From Erpetoichthys calabaricus (taxonomy: Eukaryota > Chordata > Cladistia > Polypteriformes > Polypteridae), in assembly GCF_900747795.2 (NCBI RefSeq), contig NC_041396.2, forward strand, positions 38,402,674 to 38,466,673: a stretch of DNA of 64,000 nucleotides. Direction: 5' to 3'. Of this stretch, positions 53,959-63,000 are shown piece after piece. Position 1 is the stretch's first letter. The number at the start of each line of letters is the position of its first letter. The position numbers and the translations under genes were made by a program. The notes beneath the pieces were generated by a model. The model made no database searches. It was not told the origin of the DNA and was given only the letters and a program-made list of their open reading frames with translations.

Positions 53959-56248
53959 GCTAACCCACTTTGACAGACATAAAATGACAATTTTGTATCA
54001 GTGATGCTGTAATTAGAAAGAAATAACATATCAAACAGATTTTCAAGAATTGATGTGCAAGCTTTCATTAAATAAAATTATGAAGAAGGTAGGCAAGTTG
54101 AAGACAGAAAACACAGGGGAACACCCAACATTCATCTGTATCTGATGAGCAGACCTGAAAAATCACTTCCTTAAGGGATACAATTGTGTTTTGTGAAGGA
54201 GTCTTAAAGACAGATAAAATTATGCAGCAGTGTTCCAAAGCAAATTGTTTTAATTTTGCATTTTAAGAGAGGCCAAAGAAAACACTTATTTAACTCAAAT
54301 ACTGTTTTTTTGTTTACTTTTTGTCTGTGTGTTCAGTTGTGCTTATTATGATGTAATAGCTTTTTCACAAGCAAGTAAGTACTTGCTCTCCAATGTTAAG
54401 CATCCCTTAAGTTACAGTCTGAATTTTAATTTTTGGTAGATGGACAACAAATGAGAAGGATTTTATAGAATTTGGGCCTATATAATAATCTTCATAGATT
54501 AATAGTATATGGTAAAATGTGTTTGTATATTGCTATTGCTGATTGAAATATAATCCTTAATCAATCCTTAACTAGGGGTCTGCGCCCCATGCTCACTTTG
54601 CTTGCCAACCTCTGGGGACACGTTCTGGGCGCTCTCTGTCTTGTGGCTAAGCTACTTGAAGGACGTCAGGGTGCTCCTCCGTTAGAGAAAGCGATTGTAT
54701 TTAAAGAGATGGTATATGGAAAAGTATGCTGGGCATGTGAGGAAGATGGTTTGGTCCTAAGTTATAAATAGAAAATCAGTTATTTGAGTATTTTACTACA
54801 ACTGTCTATTTTAAATACCAATGAATAATGAAACATAGTAAAAAGTAAAAGTGCAAGTAAAGTAAAATGTAATAAGTAAATAAAAAATTTAATTACATTA
54901 ACACCATCAAAAGCAATATTATGAATTAGTTTATCCTCTAACTTGCATTCTATAAACGTTGCTTTTTGCATTTCTATTCACATGTTGTTTGGGATATTTT
55001 TCTCTTTTTCATTTACTGACCAATTCTCTTTGTTCTTGACTTTTATTATATGCTGCTCTTTCTTGTTCCTTTTTTTTTGATGTTCATTATCAGCTCTTGC
55101 TGCTCTTTTTCTATTGCCATATAAAATTCAATATTCTTGAATAGATAATTTGCTTTTCTGCTTTGCTATTGTAATTGACTCAGTGGTAACTCGCCCTTCA
55201 ACACAGAGTGTCATGGGGTGGTATGGAGAAAGGATGTACGCAGTAGGAGTAATGATTGGGCGAGTGGTGTGGAGGGGGGTGGTCAAGACAGAATAATGCA
55301 GACACGACGGAAGACTTTTTTAATATAATAGAGAGATAATATATGTTTTATGTGCCATATGCCTTGGTAAACAATGACATTATTCAGGATACTTTGCAAC
55401 AGTTCTTACTTTATTTATTTTTATTATAAGATTTTCTAAATCAAAGGTGTCTGCCAGTCAGTTTGTCCTGTATCTGACATTTGCTGTAGTAAGATTATAT
55501 TTGTACACTGAAAATACATTATCTGGTTAGTAACTCTTATTAAAAAATGGTCTCTTCTCATTCCTTATTTCAGAATACTTGTAAAACCGTCTTTATTTTA
55601 TATAAAGATTTCTCGCATACGTAAATAGACATTTCCTATTACTTACATCTGTGGAATTTGACCAAGAACAGGACTGGACTTAACTACAATAATTACATCA
55701 TCCATAAATGTACTAAGAATTGAAGGCTGTTTTCCAGTTGTTCCTGTGCTATTCAAATATGTAACCTAAGTGCTTTCATTAAGTTGTCGTCCACTCTGTC
55801 AACTGCAATTAAGGATGAAATAAGAAAGTTTGATTAATTTTTTAACACAGCTGGAATTCTGCTTGGCTTGGAAACCACAATAGACTAATATTTAGGCCAA
55901 TTACTGCTGCTTTTACAGGTGATAACTATGAGGCAATGCTTGTGATAAGTAGTCATTGAAGATGATTACCCTAGACTAATGGCTAAAAATAACTAATATC
56001 CTTCATTAATTGCCCTTTTATTTTGTTTACAGGTTGAATACTGCCCCTGCATTGTGGCTAATGACAGCTGGAACCTTATGATGGAGTTTATGCAAAGCTT
56101 TCTGAGTTCCCATGTCCCAGGTGCACCTGCTGTTTTTGGGGTTAAGCCTGATGGAATCTATTCTCCATCTGACACTATGGTGCAATATTTGGAGCTGTTT
56201 AACAAAGTTCGCAAACAACAGGCCACACCAAGCACTGGGATGCGTTGA
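43726..56248 (+). CDS. med20: Mediator complex subunit 20, four exons
   Basis: MED20 is a subunit of the head module of the Mediator complex, which links transcription factors to RNA polymerase II in the nucleus. Coding exons are 43726-43739, 44147-44301, 53029-53282 and 56033-56248, all GT-AG with consistent phases. The 212-residue product has exactly the human length. It begins [20 protein letters not shown] and includes [46 protein letters not shown] and [17 protein letters not shown], nearly all matching human. The first exon codes only MGVT and part of C, as in human. It is divergent from BYSL and is followed by a probable USP49 promoter. Confidence 0.96.
44147..44301 (+). CDS. med20: MED20 coding exon 2
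   Basis: Residues 5-56: [20 protein letters not shown] to [11 protein letters not shown]. The acceptor is ggctgcag and the donor ttcag|gtatgg, in phase 1. Confidence 0.95.
44753..45811 (-). mobile_element. Tc1/mariner-like DNA transposon, degenerate
   Basis: The inverted ends cactgaccaaattatcagga and (reversed) cactaaacaaattattagga frame about 1.06 kb. The interior follows a common fish Tc1-like family (ggattcagatctggtgattg near 44987). No long frame is open. Confidence 0.75.
45812..46399 (+). other. MED20 intron 2, with a TG microsatellite
   Basis: A TG run of about 20 bp is at 46134-46154. Nothing else is recognised. Confidence 0.35.
46400..46850 (-). mobile_element. 5S-rRNA-derived SINE (SINE3 type)
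   Basis: The minus strand from about 46845 reads gaagctaaacatgtttgggc then ctggctagtacttggat, matching the internal promoter half of 5S rRNA (GAAGCTAAGCAGGGTCGGGC, CTGGTTAGTACTTGGAT). It continues with the SINE body, including the ggccatcaggggtgctt block, and ends near tacgtaaagtgctttt. It is a SINE and not a 5S gene, because only part of the 5S sequence is present and it is fused to an unrelated body. Confidence 0.78.
46851..47790 (+). other. MED20 intron 2, no recognised element
   Basis: Unremarkable AT-rich intron sequence. Confidence 0.35.
47800..47985 (+). mobile_element. hAT-type MITE 3' end fragment
   Basis: The wording gaagaaaaatctgcagccac and cccaggactgagcttgagaa, then ccactg, is the outer end of a MITE related to the fragment at 27755. 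Its other end is not found nearby. Confidence 0.45.
48575..48627. repeat. Poly-C tract of 53 bases
   Basis: An uninterrupted run of 53 C in the 3' untranslated part of the Penelope-like element. The related element at 50510 has a shorter C-rich block (aacccccacccccac on its own strand) at the same place, so the run probably grew from it. The exact length may be a sequencing or assembly artefact. Confidence 0.85.
48689..48717 (+). ncRNA. Hammerhead-ribozyme-like core in Penelope-like element
   Basis: CTGATGA at 48689-48695, then a strand that can form a stem (AG, bulged G, CCCC paired with GGGG and CT, loop TGGTA), then GAAA at 48714-48717. This is the conserved CUGANGA, stem II, GAAA layout. 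Stem III and the cleavage site cannot be settled by eye. Hammerhead motifs are known in Penelope-like elements. Confidence 0.45.
48846..50484 (-). mobile_element. Tc1/mariner-like DNA transposon with both ends
   Basis: The terminal inverted repeats cagtcatatgaaaaagtttg (48846) and its inverse ending caaatt-free ttttttcatatgactg (50484) enclose 1.64 kb. A TA precedes the left end. The transposase frame is on the minus strand. It separates two Penelope-like elements and may have landed in the TA-rich sequence between them. Confidence 0.88.
49450..50094 (-). CDS. Tc1-like transposase, truncated open frame
   Basis: 214 residues are open. The N-terminal paired-type helix-turn-helix part includes [20 protein letters not shown] and [15 protein letters not shown], followed by the AGRPRKIQ hinge. 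Then come [20 protein letters not shown] and [12 protein letters not shown] with the first catalytic D of the DDE triad. The usual length is about 340 residues. From about residue 185 the frame no longer follows the family, so the remaining catalytic residues are lost to a frame change. It is inactive. Confidence 0.85.
   Translation of the reverse strand: MTAWESSKQLSKDLKTKIDVQYHGLEEGYKKLSQRFKLSVSTVRNVIRKWKATGTVAVKPRAGRPRKIQERHMRRIVRMVTDNPQITSKDLQEHLAADGVSVHRSTIQHNLHKEHLYGRVMRKKPFLHSRHKQSRLLYANDHLDKPDLFWIKVLWTDETKIELFGHNKKRSAWQNTAFQKNTCYLLSNLVDVPSCCEAVGLVQGLGPLLKSKVR
50510..51880 (-). mobile_element. Penelope-like element with inverted ends
   Basis: On the minus strand, reverse-transcriptase pieces follow the Penelope order: [20 protein letters not shown] (about 51817), [20 protein letters not shown], then [40 protein letters not shown], and a GIY-YIG relic near 50990. 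The left end (about 50515-50545) and right end (about 51829-51860) carry the same words, actcattttctccctttgt, in opposite orientation, like the inverted terminal repeats reported for this class. It is broken in several places. Confidence 0.72.
51881..53028 (+). other. MED20 intron 2, distal part
   Basis: AT-rich sequence with short T runs. I see no recognised element or coding similarity. Confidence 0.35.
53029..53282 (+). CDS. med20: MED20 coding exon 3
   Basis: Residues 57-141: [20 protein letters not shown], then [14 protein letters not shown] and SARGISVE. The acceptor is ttccatag and the donor gag|gtaaat, in phase 0. Confidence 0.96.
53412..53538 (+). mobile_element. tRNA-headed SINE, 5'-truncated, 14-bp target duplication
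   Basis: Only the last third of the SINE (cctgcggtgggttggcaccc to atggatgga) is present. It is flanked by identical tagaatgtttaaac at 53398-53411 and 53539-53552. Truncation at the 5' end with clean duplications shows LINE-type retrotransposition. It lies in MED20 intron 3. Confidence 0.92.
53651..53778 (-). mobile_element. tRNA-headed SINE, 5'-truncated, inverted copy
   Basis: The same 3' third as the copy at 53412, in the opposite orientation, about 110 bp away. The ATGG tail reads catccatccatccatt on the plus strand. Confidence 0.85.
53933..53958. repeat. Poly-T run of 26 bases
   Basis: An uninterrupted T run. It may be the A tail of a minus-strand retroposon, but no body is recognised beside it. 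Confidence 0.7.
53960..54571 (+). other. MED20 intron 3, unassigned
   Basis: No recognised element. Confidence 0.3.
54572..55336 (-). mobile_element. Non-autonomous Helitron, 765 bp
   Basis: Read on the minus strand it starts A|TCTCTCTATTATATTAAA (55336) and ends with a hairpin ggggcgcagacccc followed by CTAG|T (54572). TC start, CTAG end, hairpin just before the end, and insertion between A and T all fit. There is no helicase. It lies in MED20 intron 3 and belongs to a different Helitron family from the one at 7580. Confidence 0.7.
55337..56032 (+). other. MED20 intron 3, distal part
   Basis: Unique-looking sequence; nothing recognised. Confidence 0.3.
56033..56248 (+). CDS. med20: MED20 coding exon 4 and stop
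   Basis: Residues 142-212: [28 protein letters not shown], ending [11 protein letters not shown] and TGA. The acceptor is tgtttacag. Confidence 0.96.
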   Translation, partial: VEYCPCIVANDSWNLMMEFMQSFLSSHVPGAPAVFGVKPDGIYSPSDTMVQYLELFNKVRKQQATPSTGMR

Positions 56249-56906
56249 ACTATCTCTCTTGATCTGTCTTCATTTATTCATTTTACTTCCTGAAGAAAAC
56301 TTTAGGATGGAGCTCAAAGGAGGCATTTTGGTTACTGATATTGAAATAAAACATTTCAACTGTTTGTTTGTTAAGCTACAAATGGGAAAACATGGAAAAA
56401 TATGATAGTAAAACCTATCTGCAGCTGCACAGTATCGTTACAGTGTTCTGGACATTTGCTGGTGTTTGTGTCCTGTGTAAGGAGACATTACTGTTAAATC
56501 TGTACTGCACCATTTGTACATATTTTTTGCAAGTTACATTATATTTTGTTACCTTTATAAATGATGAGATAAGTTGCCAAGTACAGTCTCTGCAAATTAG
56601 TGGCATGAAAATTTTAATTATCATGAAAACACCGATGTTCTCTGAATAGTTCTGCCAAGTCATAAAACAATGGGCAGGTAGAGGATTGATTTACAATGTG
56701 AATTTAATATTTGGGACTAACCTAAGCTTTTTTATTTGTAATTTTTAGCCTTTAAAACATACAACTAATAGAAGCAGCATTCAATCCTAGTGTGTGATGT
56801 TTTGATTATGAATATGGAGTGAGAGATTTTACATTCATGCAACTAAAGTGTATGATTTTATACTTATATTTGTACGACAGAATATAGCGAACTTGCAAAG
56901 ATTTTA

Positions 56907-56912
56907 AATAAA
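56907..56912 (+). terminator. MED20 polyadenylation signal
   Basis: AATAAA 659 bp past the stop codon. Another possible signal (gaaataaaac) lies at about 56344. Confidence 0.5.
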
Positions 56913-58320
56913 ATATTCTTTAGCCTAGTATTTTAAATGTAGGTCTGCACATATGTAATCAAGTTGATTTGAATTCACACCATCCATCAATCATGCTTAT
57001 TACAAATATATTTTTGATTAGTGTGGAAATACTGAAATTAATGTAAAGAGTAGAAATATTAAGTAAGATTTATAAAAAAAAAATAAAAAAAAAACCTAAA
57101 ACACTGCTTACTAAAGCTAGTAGAAGGTGCATTTTTTGAATATATTTCTTGGGGAAAATATACTGCACAAAACAATATACTGACTTTTTAGAATTTGTCA
57201 TCTTTCATTAAAGACTGGTAGTAAAATATATAGGAAAAACAATAGTGTTGTAGAGGTGTAGATCACCGGTTTCTGCACACTTTCAGTTTATTGATAATAA
57301 AAAACTGTATTAAGTAATATATATCTGTTTAATACTTAAAAGCATTATTCAAGCTAGTGTACCTTTTCCTTTTTTTACCCCATAGCTTACTGCTCTTGAT
57401 ATCTACTATAGTGAATTCATATCCGGACAGTTTCTAAATGCAGAACATTTATTATTACATCCATGTTTGTTCTTTATTAAGAATCACATTTGTGTTGTAT
57501 ATTTAATTTCAATCATTTTTATAACTGGTTGGCAAGTTGTCTAACTAAACTTACTTAATCAGGTGATCATGTAAAATCAGTTATGCTTGCTCTCTGGAAT
57601 TTTACTGAAAATGCATTCTTTCTTTTAGCTTTATCAATCTGTTTTAGATTTTCTTTAAGTTTCACTCGATTTTTTAATTCTTTAACTCCTAACTCCCTCT
57701 TCAAACTTACCAAAACATTGCATGACAGGTGACAAAGATGCTGTTTAAACAAAATGTATACAGCTATCTATTTCCTGAACCCTAATTTTACATCAGAGGG
57801 CCAAGGTGACCCAGAGCCTCTCACTGTTGCGACTGTGGACAAGACTGAGACGAGCCCTGAATCGTAATCAGACCATCAATGTTAACAAGAACCTTAGTGA
57901 AAACTTTGTGATGTATATAACTCCACCAGTTATAAGTAAAGCAAAAATTAACGAGTAGTTCTCATTGCTAATTAAGATTTTTTTCTAGATGAAAACGCTT
58001 CGACCAGTTCCCCCAAAATATGCTGTCAGTGTTTTAAATGTTAGCAATACATAAAAAAGAACGTTTCACCCTTTGTAGTTGTGAAGAAGTATCCTCGTTT
58101 TTCATGTTCCTTTTTAGAGTTATGTGCTGAATTTCTTCTCCAATCCCATGCAGGAAGATTGATGGATTTTGGATTGGGATTGTAATGGGATGGCAGTAGA
58201 ACAGTAAATCGTTATGCTGATAGGATGTGAGTCCCTAGTATAAAAAATCAGTACTGTGTCTTTAAGATGTCTTTGTCTGGCGAGTACCTTATTTACCCTT
58301 TCGATCCAACCTAACTTGTT
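56913..58320. other. Intergenic sequence between MED20 and the next gene
   Basis: About 1.4 kb, AT-rich. I see no recognised element or coding similarity. Confidence 0.35.
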
Positions 58321-58339
58321 CTTTTACGCTACGTAAATA

Positions 58340-58740
58340 GCGTAGCTGAACTAGTTAGTGTGATAGGCGCATTGCGCAGATATTGGTGAATTTTCTTCCT
58401 CTGTTATGAAGGTGGTGTCTGGACGCAAGGATACGTGGTTAGCGTAGCTGCCCCCCAATATAGGGGGTGCTGCTCGGCGAACCGGCGCGCAGGCAGATGC
58501 GAGAATCTCCATCACTTCTCCAGCTTTCAGGGATGCTAAAGTGACGGACAGCTTCACCAATAGACAGGCCAATCTGGTCAACACCGGCTGACCTCGGGAC
58601 CAATCAGAGCGTCGCGCGGAGGAGGGATCTTTGCGGTTCGGTTGTCTCGCGGTCGGTGACAGCTTTCGCGTGCTGATGATGGCGGTAAATAAAAGCCTTG
58701 AGATAAAAAACACGCTTTTTTCCTTTTAAAAATTAAGCAA
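58340..58740 (+). promoter_or_regulatory. GC-rich promoter, probably of USP49
   Basis: CpG-bearing sequence contrasts with the AT-rich surroundings. Three CCAAT boxes lie at 58557-58561, 58569-58573 and 58600-58604, followed by an E2F-like tttcgcg (about 58665) and a YY1-like gatgatggcgg. In human, USP49 follows MED20 in the same orientation, so a plus-strand USP49 start is expected here. No USP49 coding exon lies in the window. Confidence 0.55.
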
Positions 58741-58959
58741 AAGTGCCTATTGTACAAACTGTCGCGGCCATCAAGATTAAGGGGAAACGCAAGACACCGA
58801 ATCGCGCTTGCCTTTATAACACGAGTTTACAGCCAGTAAAAGTTTGTGGCGGTTTTTGTGCATGTTTTTGTTTTTCGCCCCCACCGTTTTTCAAGAGTCA
58901 AGAGATTTTTTATTTTTTTGCAATCTACTATCTATGGTGTATTTTACAAAGTTTATCCA

Positions 58960-59119
58960 GAAGAATAACCGACCCTGTGGATTGAGTGTGCGCTCAATTT
59001 GGCGCTTTTAAATCTCAGCGACTGTCTGCTATTCTGTTCCTTCTTCGGCCGGCTGTTGGATTAAAGTTACGCTGGCGGTTCTCGCGGAGTTTCCTTCAGT
59101 CACACTCTTTGTTCTGCAG
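58960..59119 (+). other. Candidate non-coding first exon of USP49
   Basis: The sequence ends ttctgcag|gtaagcgg, a consensus splice donor at 59120, directly after a CpG-containing stretch. It has no conserved coding frame. The start is unknown. An alternative donor is atggcg|gtaaat at about 58686. Both are inferences from context. Confidence 0.35.
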
Positions 59120-60989
59120 GTAAGCGGGGAAACAGCATGGGGAAAGGGGAATTGAAGGAGGGGCCCCAACGAGAAAGGGGAACCACGTCTCTGAATTAGA
59201 GCGGCCCGTGTTGAAACTGAGTAGCAAGTCATATTTTGCGCCGCAATGAAAGACACCTCGGTTTAAATGGTAGTCATGTCACTCAGGACCTTTACTCATG
59301 AAATTATTTTATCCCGAAAGTCATTACATTTTTTGAGTACAGAGACAGTACTGGATTACCGTAATATTCACTATGTGTGGTAAAACATTGATTCCTCAGT
59401 ATCTATCACTGAACTTAAATGTATGTTACTTAATTGCTGAACTTCAGCCCTTCCTGACCTTTTGCTGCTACCGGGAGTGAGCATGTGTGTTTGTTTAAAT
59501 TAGAATCTGCTATAAGGTTTCCGTTTTTTGGTGTAAGAAGTTGTGTTTTGGTTTCCCCTTTGTTTATACTTAGACTAGTAACTGAGCTATCTAAGAAAGA
59601 CTGTACTCCTGCAAGTACAGTTCATATGTTGCCTTTGGCCATCTGTTGTTTGTGTCCGTGGTTACCCGGTTGCAGAGGCAACATTCTCACGTGAAGAATT
59701 GAGCCTTCCTCCGTTTATGCTAAAGTTTGCCTATATATCCGAATGCAAGTCGGCTTACCATCAAGTCCAGTGTGCAACCCCCTCCCCACGTATCGCTGGC
59801 TGTGGGTAAGGGTGAAGAGCGGCTTAGGAGTGCTTTGTCCGTTGGTGGATTGTCAGACTTTTTATTTCAGGGTGGAAAAATCAGAGTATCATTTTACTAA
59901 AGTAAATTTCCATTTTAAAGTTGGGACATGTAAGTCTTAACTTTCCGTTTTGTTCTGAAAATAATATTGGAGCAGTCCACGAAGCAGTATTTCTTGATCA
60001 TAGCGTGGCATAAGGCACAGCTTTGCATAGCCTATGCAAATGCTATGTAGAAGCACAATGATTAAGACAATCAAAGTTTATATTTTTCTGCAAAGAGCAT
60101 CATATGTACTATAAAGTGTTTTGTCGTTACCCACCTTCTTTATTTTCAAATATTCACACTACAGAATAACTATCTTCGCTAGTGATGATGCATTATGCCA
60201 CACGTTGAAGTTTTATTTAAAAGAAACTTTAGCTGGAAGCCCACGTGTTCTTTGATTTGTATTTTGAAAACAGAATTTTTAGCCAAACCTGATTATCAAA
60301 AAATCCCAATGGACAATAAAAGAAATTTGGTCAGCTATGAAGCTGATGTGCTGTCCAGTCTTTTCACATTAAACAGGTATAGTGTATAGAGTGATAACTT
60401 GCTTAATGATTAGTTTTTGAAAATGTAACACTTATTTGTCAGTATACATGGTATAGTAACTTGTGGTGAGTTATAAATACATTAAAACACTGTGTGTGTG
60501 TGTGTGTGATTTTTTTTTTTTTCTTCTTAGAAAAATCTTGTGGTGAGCATATTCTTGAGATGTAGAAAAGAAAACAGTACTGCTATTAATTGCATCTGTT
60601 TAAACAGTGTTTGATATAGGTATTTCATTGAAAAGAGCGTGAAAATGCTATGAAGTGTACATTTCATTCCTTTTTACAGACTGCTCTTTACAATCAATCC
60701 CTTTTAACAATCACTTTCTAATTTTCTGTTAAAGTTGCTTTGCAAAGAAAATAAGAATGCAGTAGTACACATTTAAAGCTGATTCCAGATTGGCAGCAGG
60801 AGTATGTCCAATGACAGCAAAACAAAGAAACTACAATATGTTTTATACATTTCTGCCTATATTTGTCTGTTTAATATGCATACGTTTAAGTCTCTTTTTG
60901 ATTAAGTATTGGTCAGCATTTTTAGGATAAGTACATTATATTAACAAAACAGCAATTGTAATTGTAATTAAACAACAGCACACTTTTCT

Positions 60990-61190
60990 ATAGTAAATTC
61001 CTTTTCATGGTGCTTTGCAAAAAAGTAGTGTAATTGTTTTCAAGCTGTATATTTTTTCAATGTTGAAGCACAGGCACATTAAGTGATTTGCTCAGTCACA
61101 GACAGTGAATCATTAGTCAGGATTCAAGTGGGAACTTTGTGGTTTTTATAGTCCAGTGCTTTAGTTGCTGGCCCACATTGTTTGCTTCGT
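60990..61190 (+). repeat. Interspersed repeat Y, copy 2
   Basis: It shares gaagcacaggcacattaagt, gatttgctcag and the ccagtgctttag block with copies at 30480 and 62770. Confidence 0.5.
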
Positions 61191-62769
61191 AGAAATCAGT
61201 ATATGTCTTACTTTATTCTAGAGATAACAAATTTGTTAATGATTTTGAATTACTAAAATCCTGTAACTATTTAGGACTTCAGTAGTTTGTTTTTTTTTTT
61301 TTTGGAGAGACAGAGTGATAACAACACCAGTGAACTTGATCTAGTTTGCCTTATTTGTGCAGACTATCCTGTGTATCTCAGTTAAAGAAGTTTTCTGTCT
61401 AGGATGTGAAATGGTAAACAGTGGATGTATTGTTTTACCATAAGTTTGTATGAATTTTCATGCATGTTTTGCTGTATCAAACAGAATGAGTAGGTTTCCT
61501 GTAAAGTAGCTTTGATATACAATTTGTGCAGAGATCAAAAATGTACTTTGTAATAATGAGGAATTCAATCCGATTCTGTAATCCTTTTTTTTTTTTTTTT
61601 GATCTATAGTGCACATTTTCCATCAGTTAAAGAATTCTGATGACCACTTATTATACTCTCACAGGCTTTTGCCGTATAAAGAAAAAATCCAGTTATGGCT
61701 GTAATTTCTAAGAGAAGCAAAAGCCTATTTTGCTAAAAATGCAATTTCTTTTGTACCTCCCATTTTTCAAATGTAAAAAGACATACCAGTGGTGTTTTTC
61801 TTCTCAGGCTGGCAATTAGAGGTAGTTTGTCTTGACTCGTGAAAAGCACCCCCTGTTGGAGCTGCTTTCTTTTAAGCATCAAGATGTGTGTTTTAGTGTA
61901 GTCATTTAAATCTTTTGTAGTCTTTGTAATAAAGGAATAAAGGGAAAAGCATCTCTTTGTCATTCATTAAAATAAACTGACAATTCTGAGGCAGAAAAAA
62001 AAAAAAAAACCATGAAAAGCTCTGTTCTGTTGAAGTCTGCCCTTGTGCAAATATATGAGGTTTTGCTGTCCTATAAATTTTATAAGAGCAAGGCAGGGGG
62101 GATTAAAGTACTCTGGTAGGGGGTGGTTTAGGGCAGGCTATATGACGGACCATATTCCACCCATTCGATTCCCAAATTTTGTTTGATATTTTTTTCAGTT
62201 TCTTCATGAACCCCCTTGGTGAAACAGACCTTGTAGCTACAGGGACTGGCAGGCAAAGACATATGGAAAACCTTTGAGAAGCTGTCCACATATGAATTCT
62301 TGGCCCCAAACCAAGGTCTTGGTTAGATATCATGTGACATGTCACATGCTGTCCTGTGTTGCTTTGGAACTGTTGCTTAAGTTTCTGAAGACTTCAGTTT
62401 ACATTTTCTGATTCAACATTTCCCATATCTAACTAAAATTGGTCCCAAGCATTTTATAAGTTGATTTTATTTTAGTTGTCCTTTCTCTTGTTGCTTACTT
62501 TTTATTTAAACAAGGGTAGTTAATGTATAACTGAATATTATTTTAGTACCTCCAGAGCATGTTTATACTATCATGGTACTCTGTAGTGTTGGAGATTAAG
62601 TGATTGTTAGTTTTTTGTTCCAAACAATCAATTAATTGTAGCTGGTTTTGGCATTTAATGTAGTAATTTATTTGATGACATCATTTTTTTCCTTCCAAAT
62701 GTACAATTCACTTTTGTAGGAAACTTAGAATGCTGTTTTTGCTTTGCTGCTCTGAATATGTACAAAAAA

Positions 62770-63000
62770 CCACTCTTATTTTATGTAGCACTTCTCTGTA
62801 GTGCACCATCCCAACAAACTTAAGAAGACACGTACATAGTTCCACTGTTTTTTTCACAGTTGGAGCATAGACACATTAAGTGACTTGCTCAGCTTAACAC
62901 AGTGAGTTAAAGGTGGGAATTGAACCCTGTCAGCATTATGGTTTAGTGTTGTATTCATTAGCCACTACTCCCACACTGCTTGTTAAATCGGTGTACAGGT
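62770..63000 (+). repeat. Interspersed repeat Y, copy 3
   Basis: The longest copy: it starts near tgtagtgcaccatccc and contains gttggagcatagacacatta, agtgacttgctcag and ggtgggaattgaaccctg. The tRNA-free body suggests a SINE or the 3' end of a LINE; I cannot tell which. Confidence 0.5.

Noticed and set aside
58351-59256. Minus-strand frames of 120 and 75 residues
   Set aside because: They are frames in GC-rich promoter DNA without similarity; the plus-strand gene context explains the region better.
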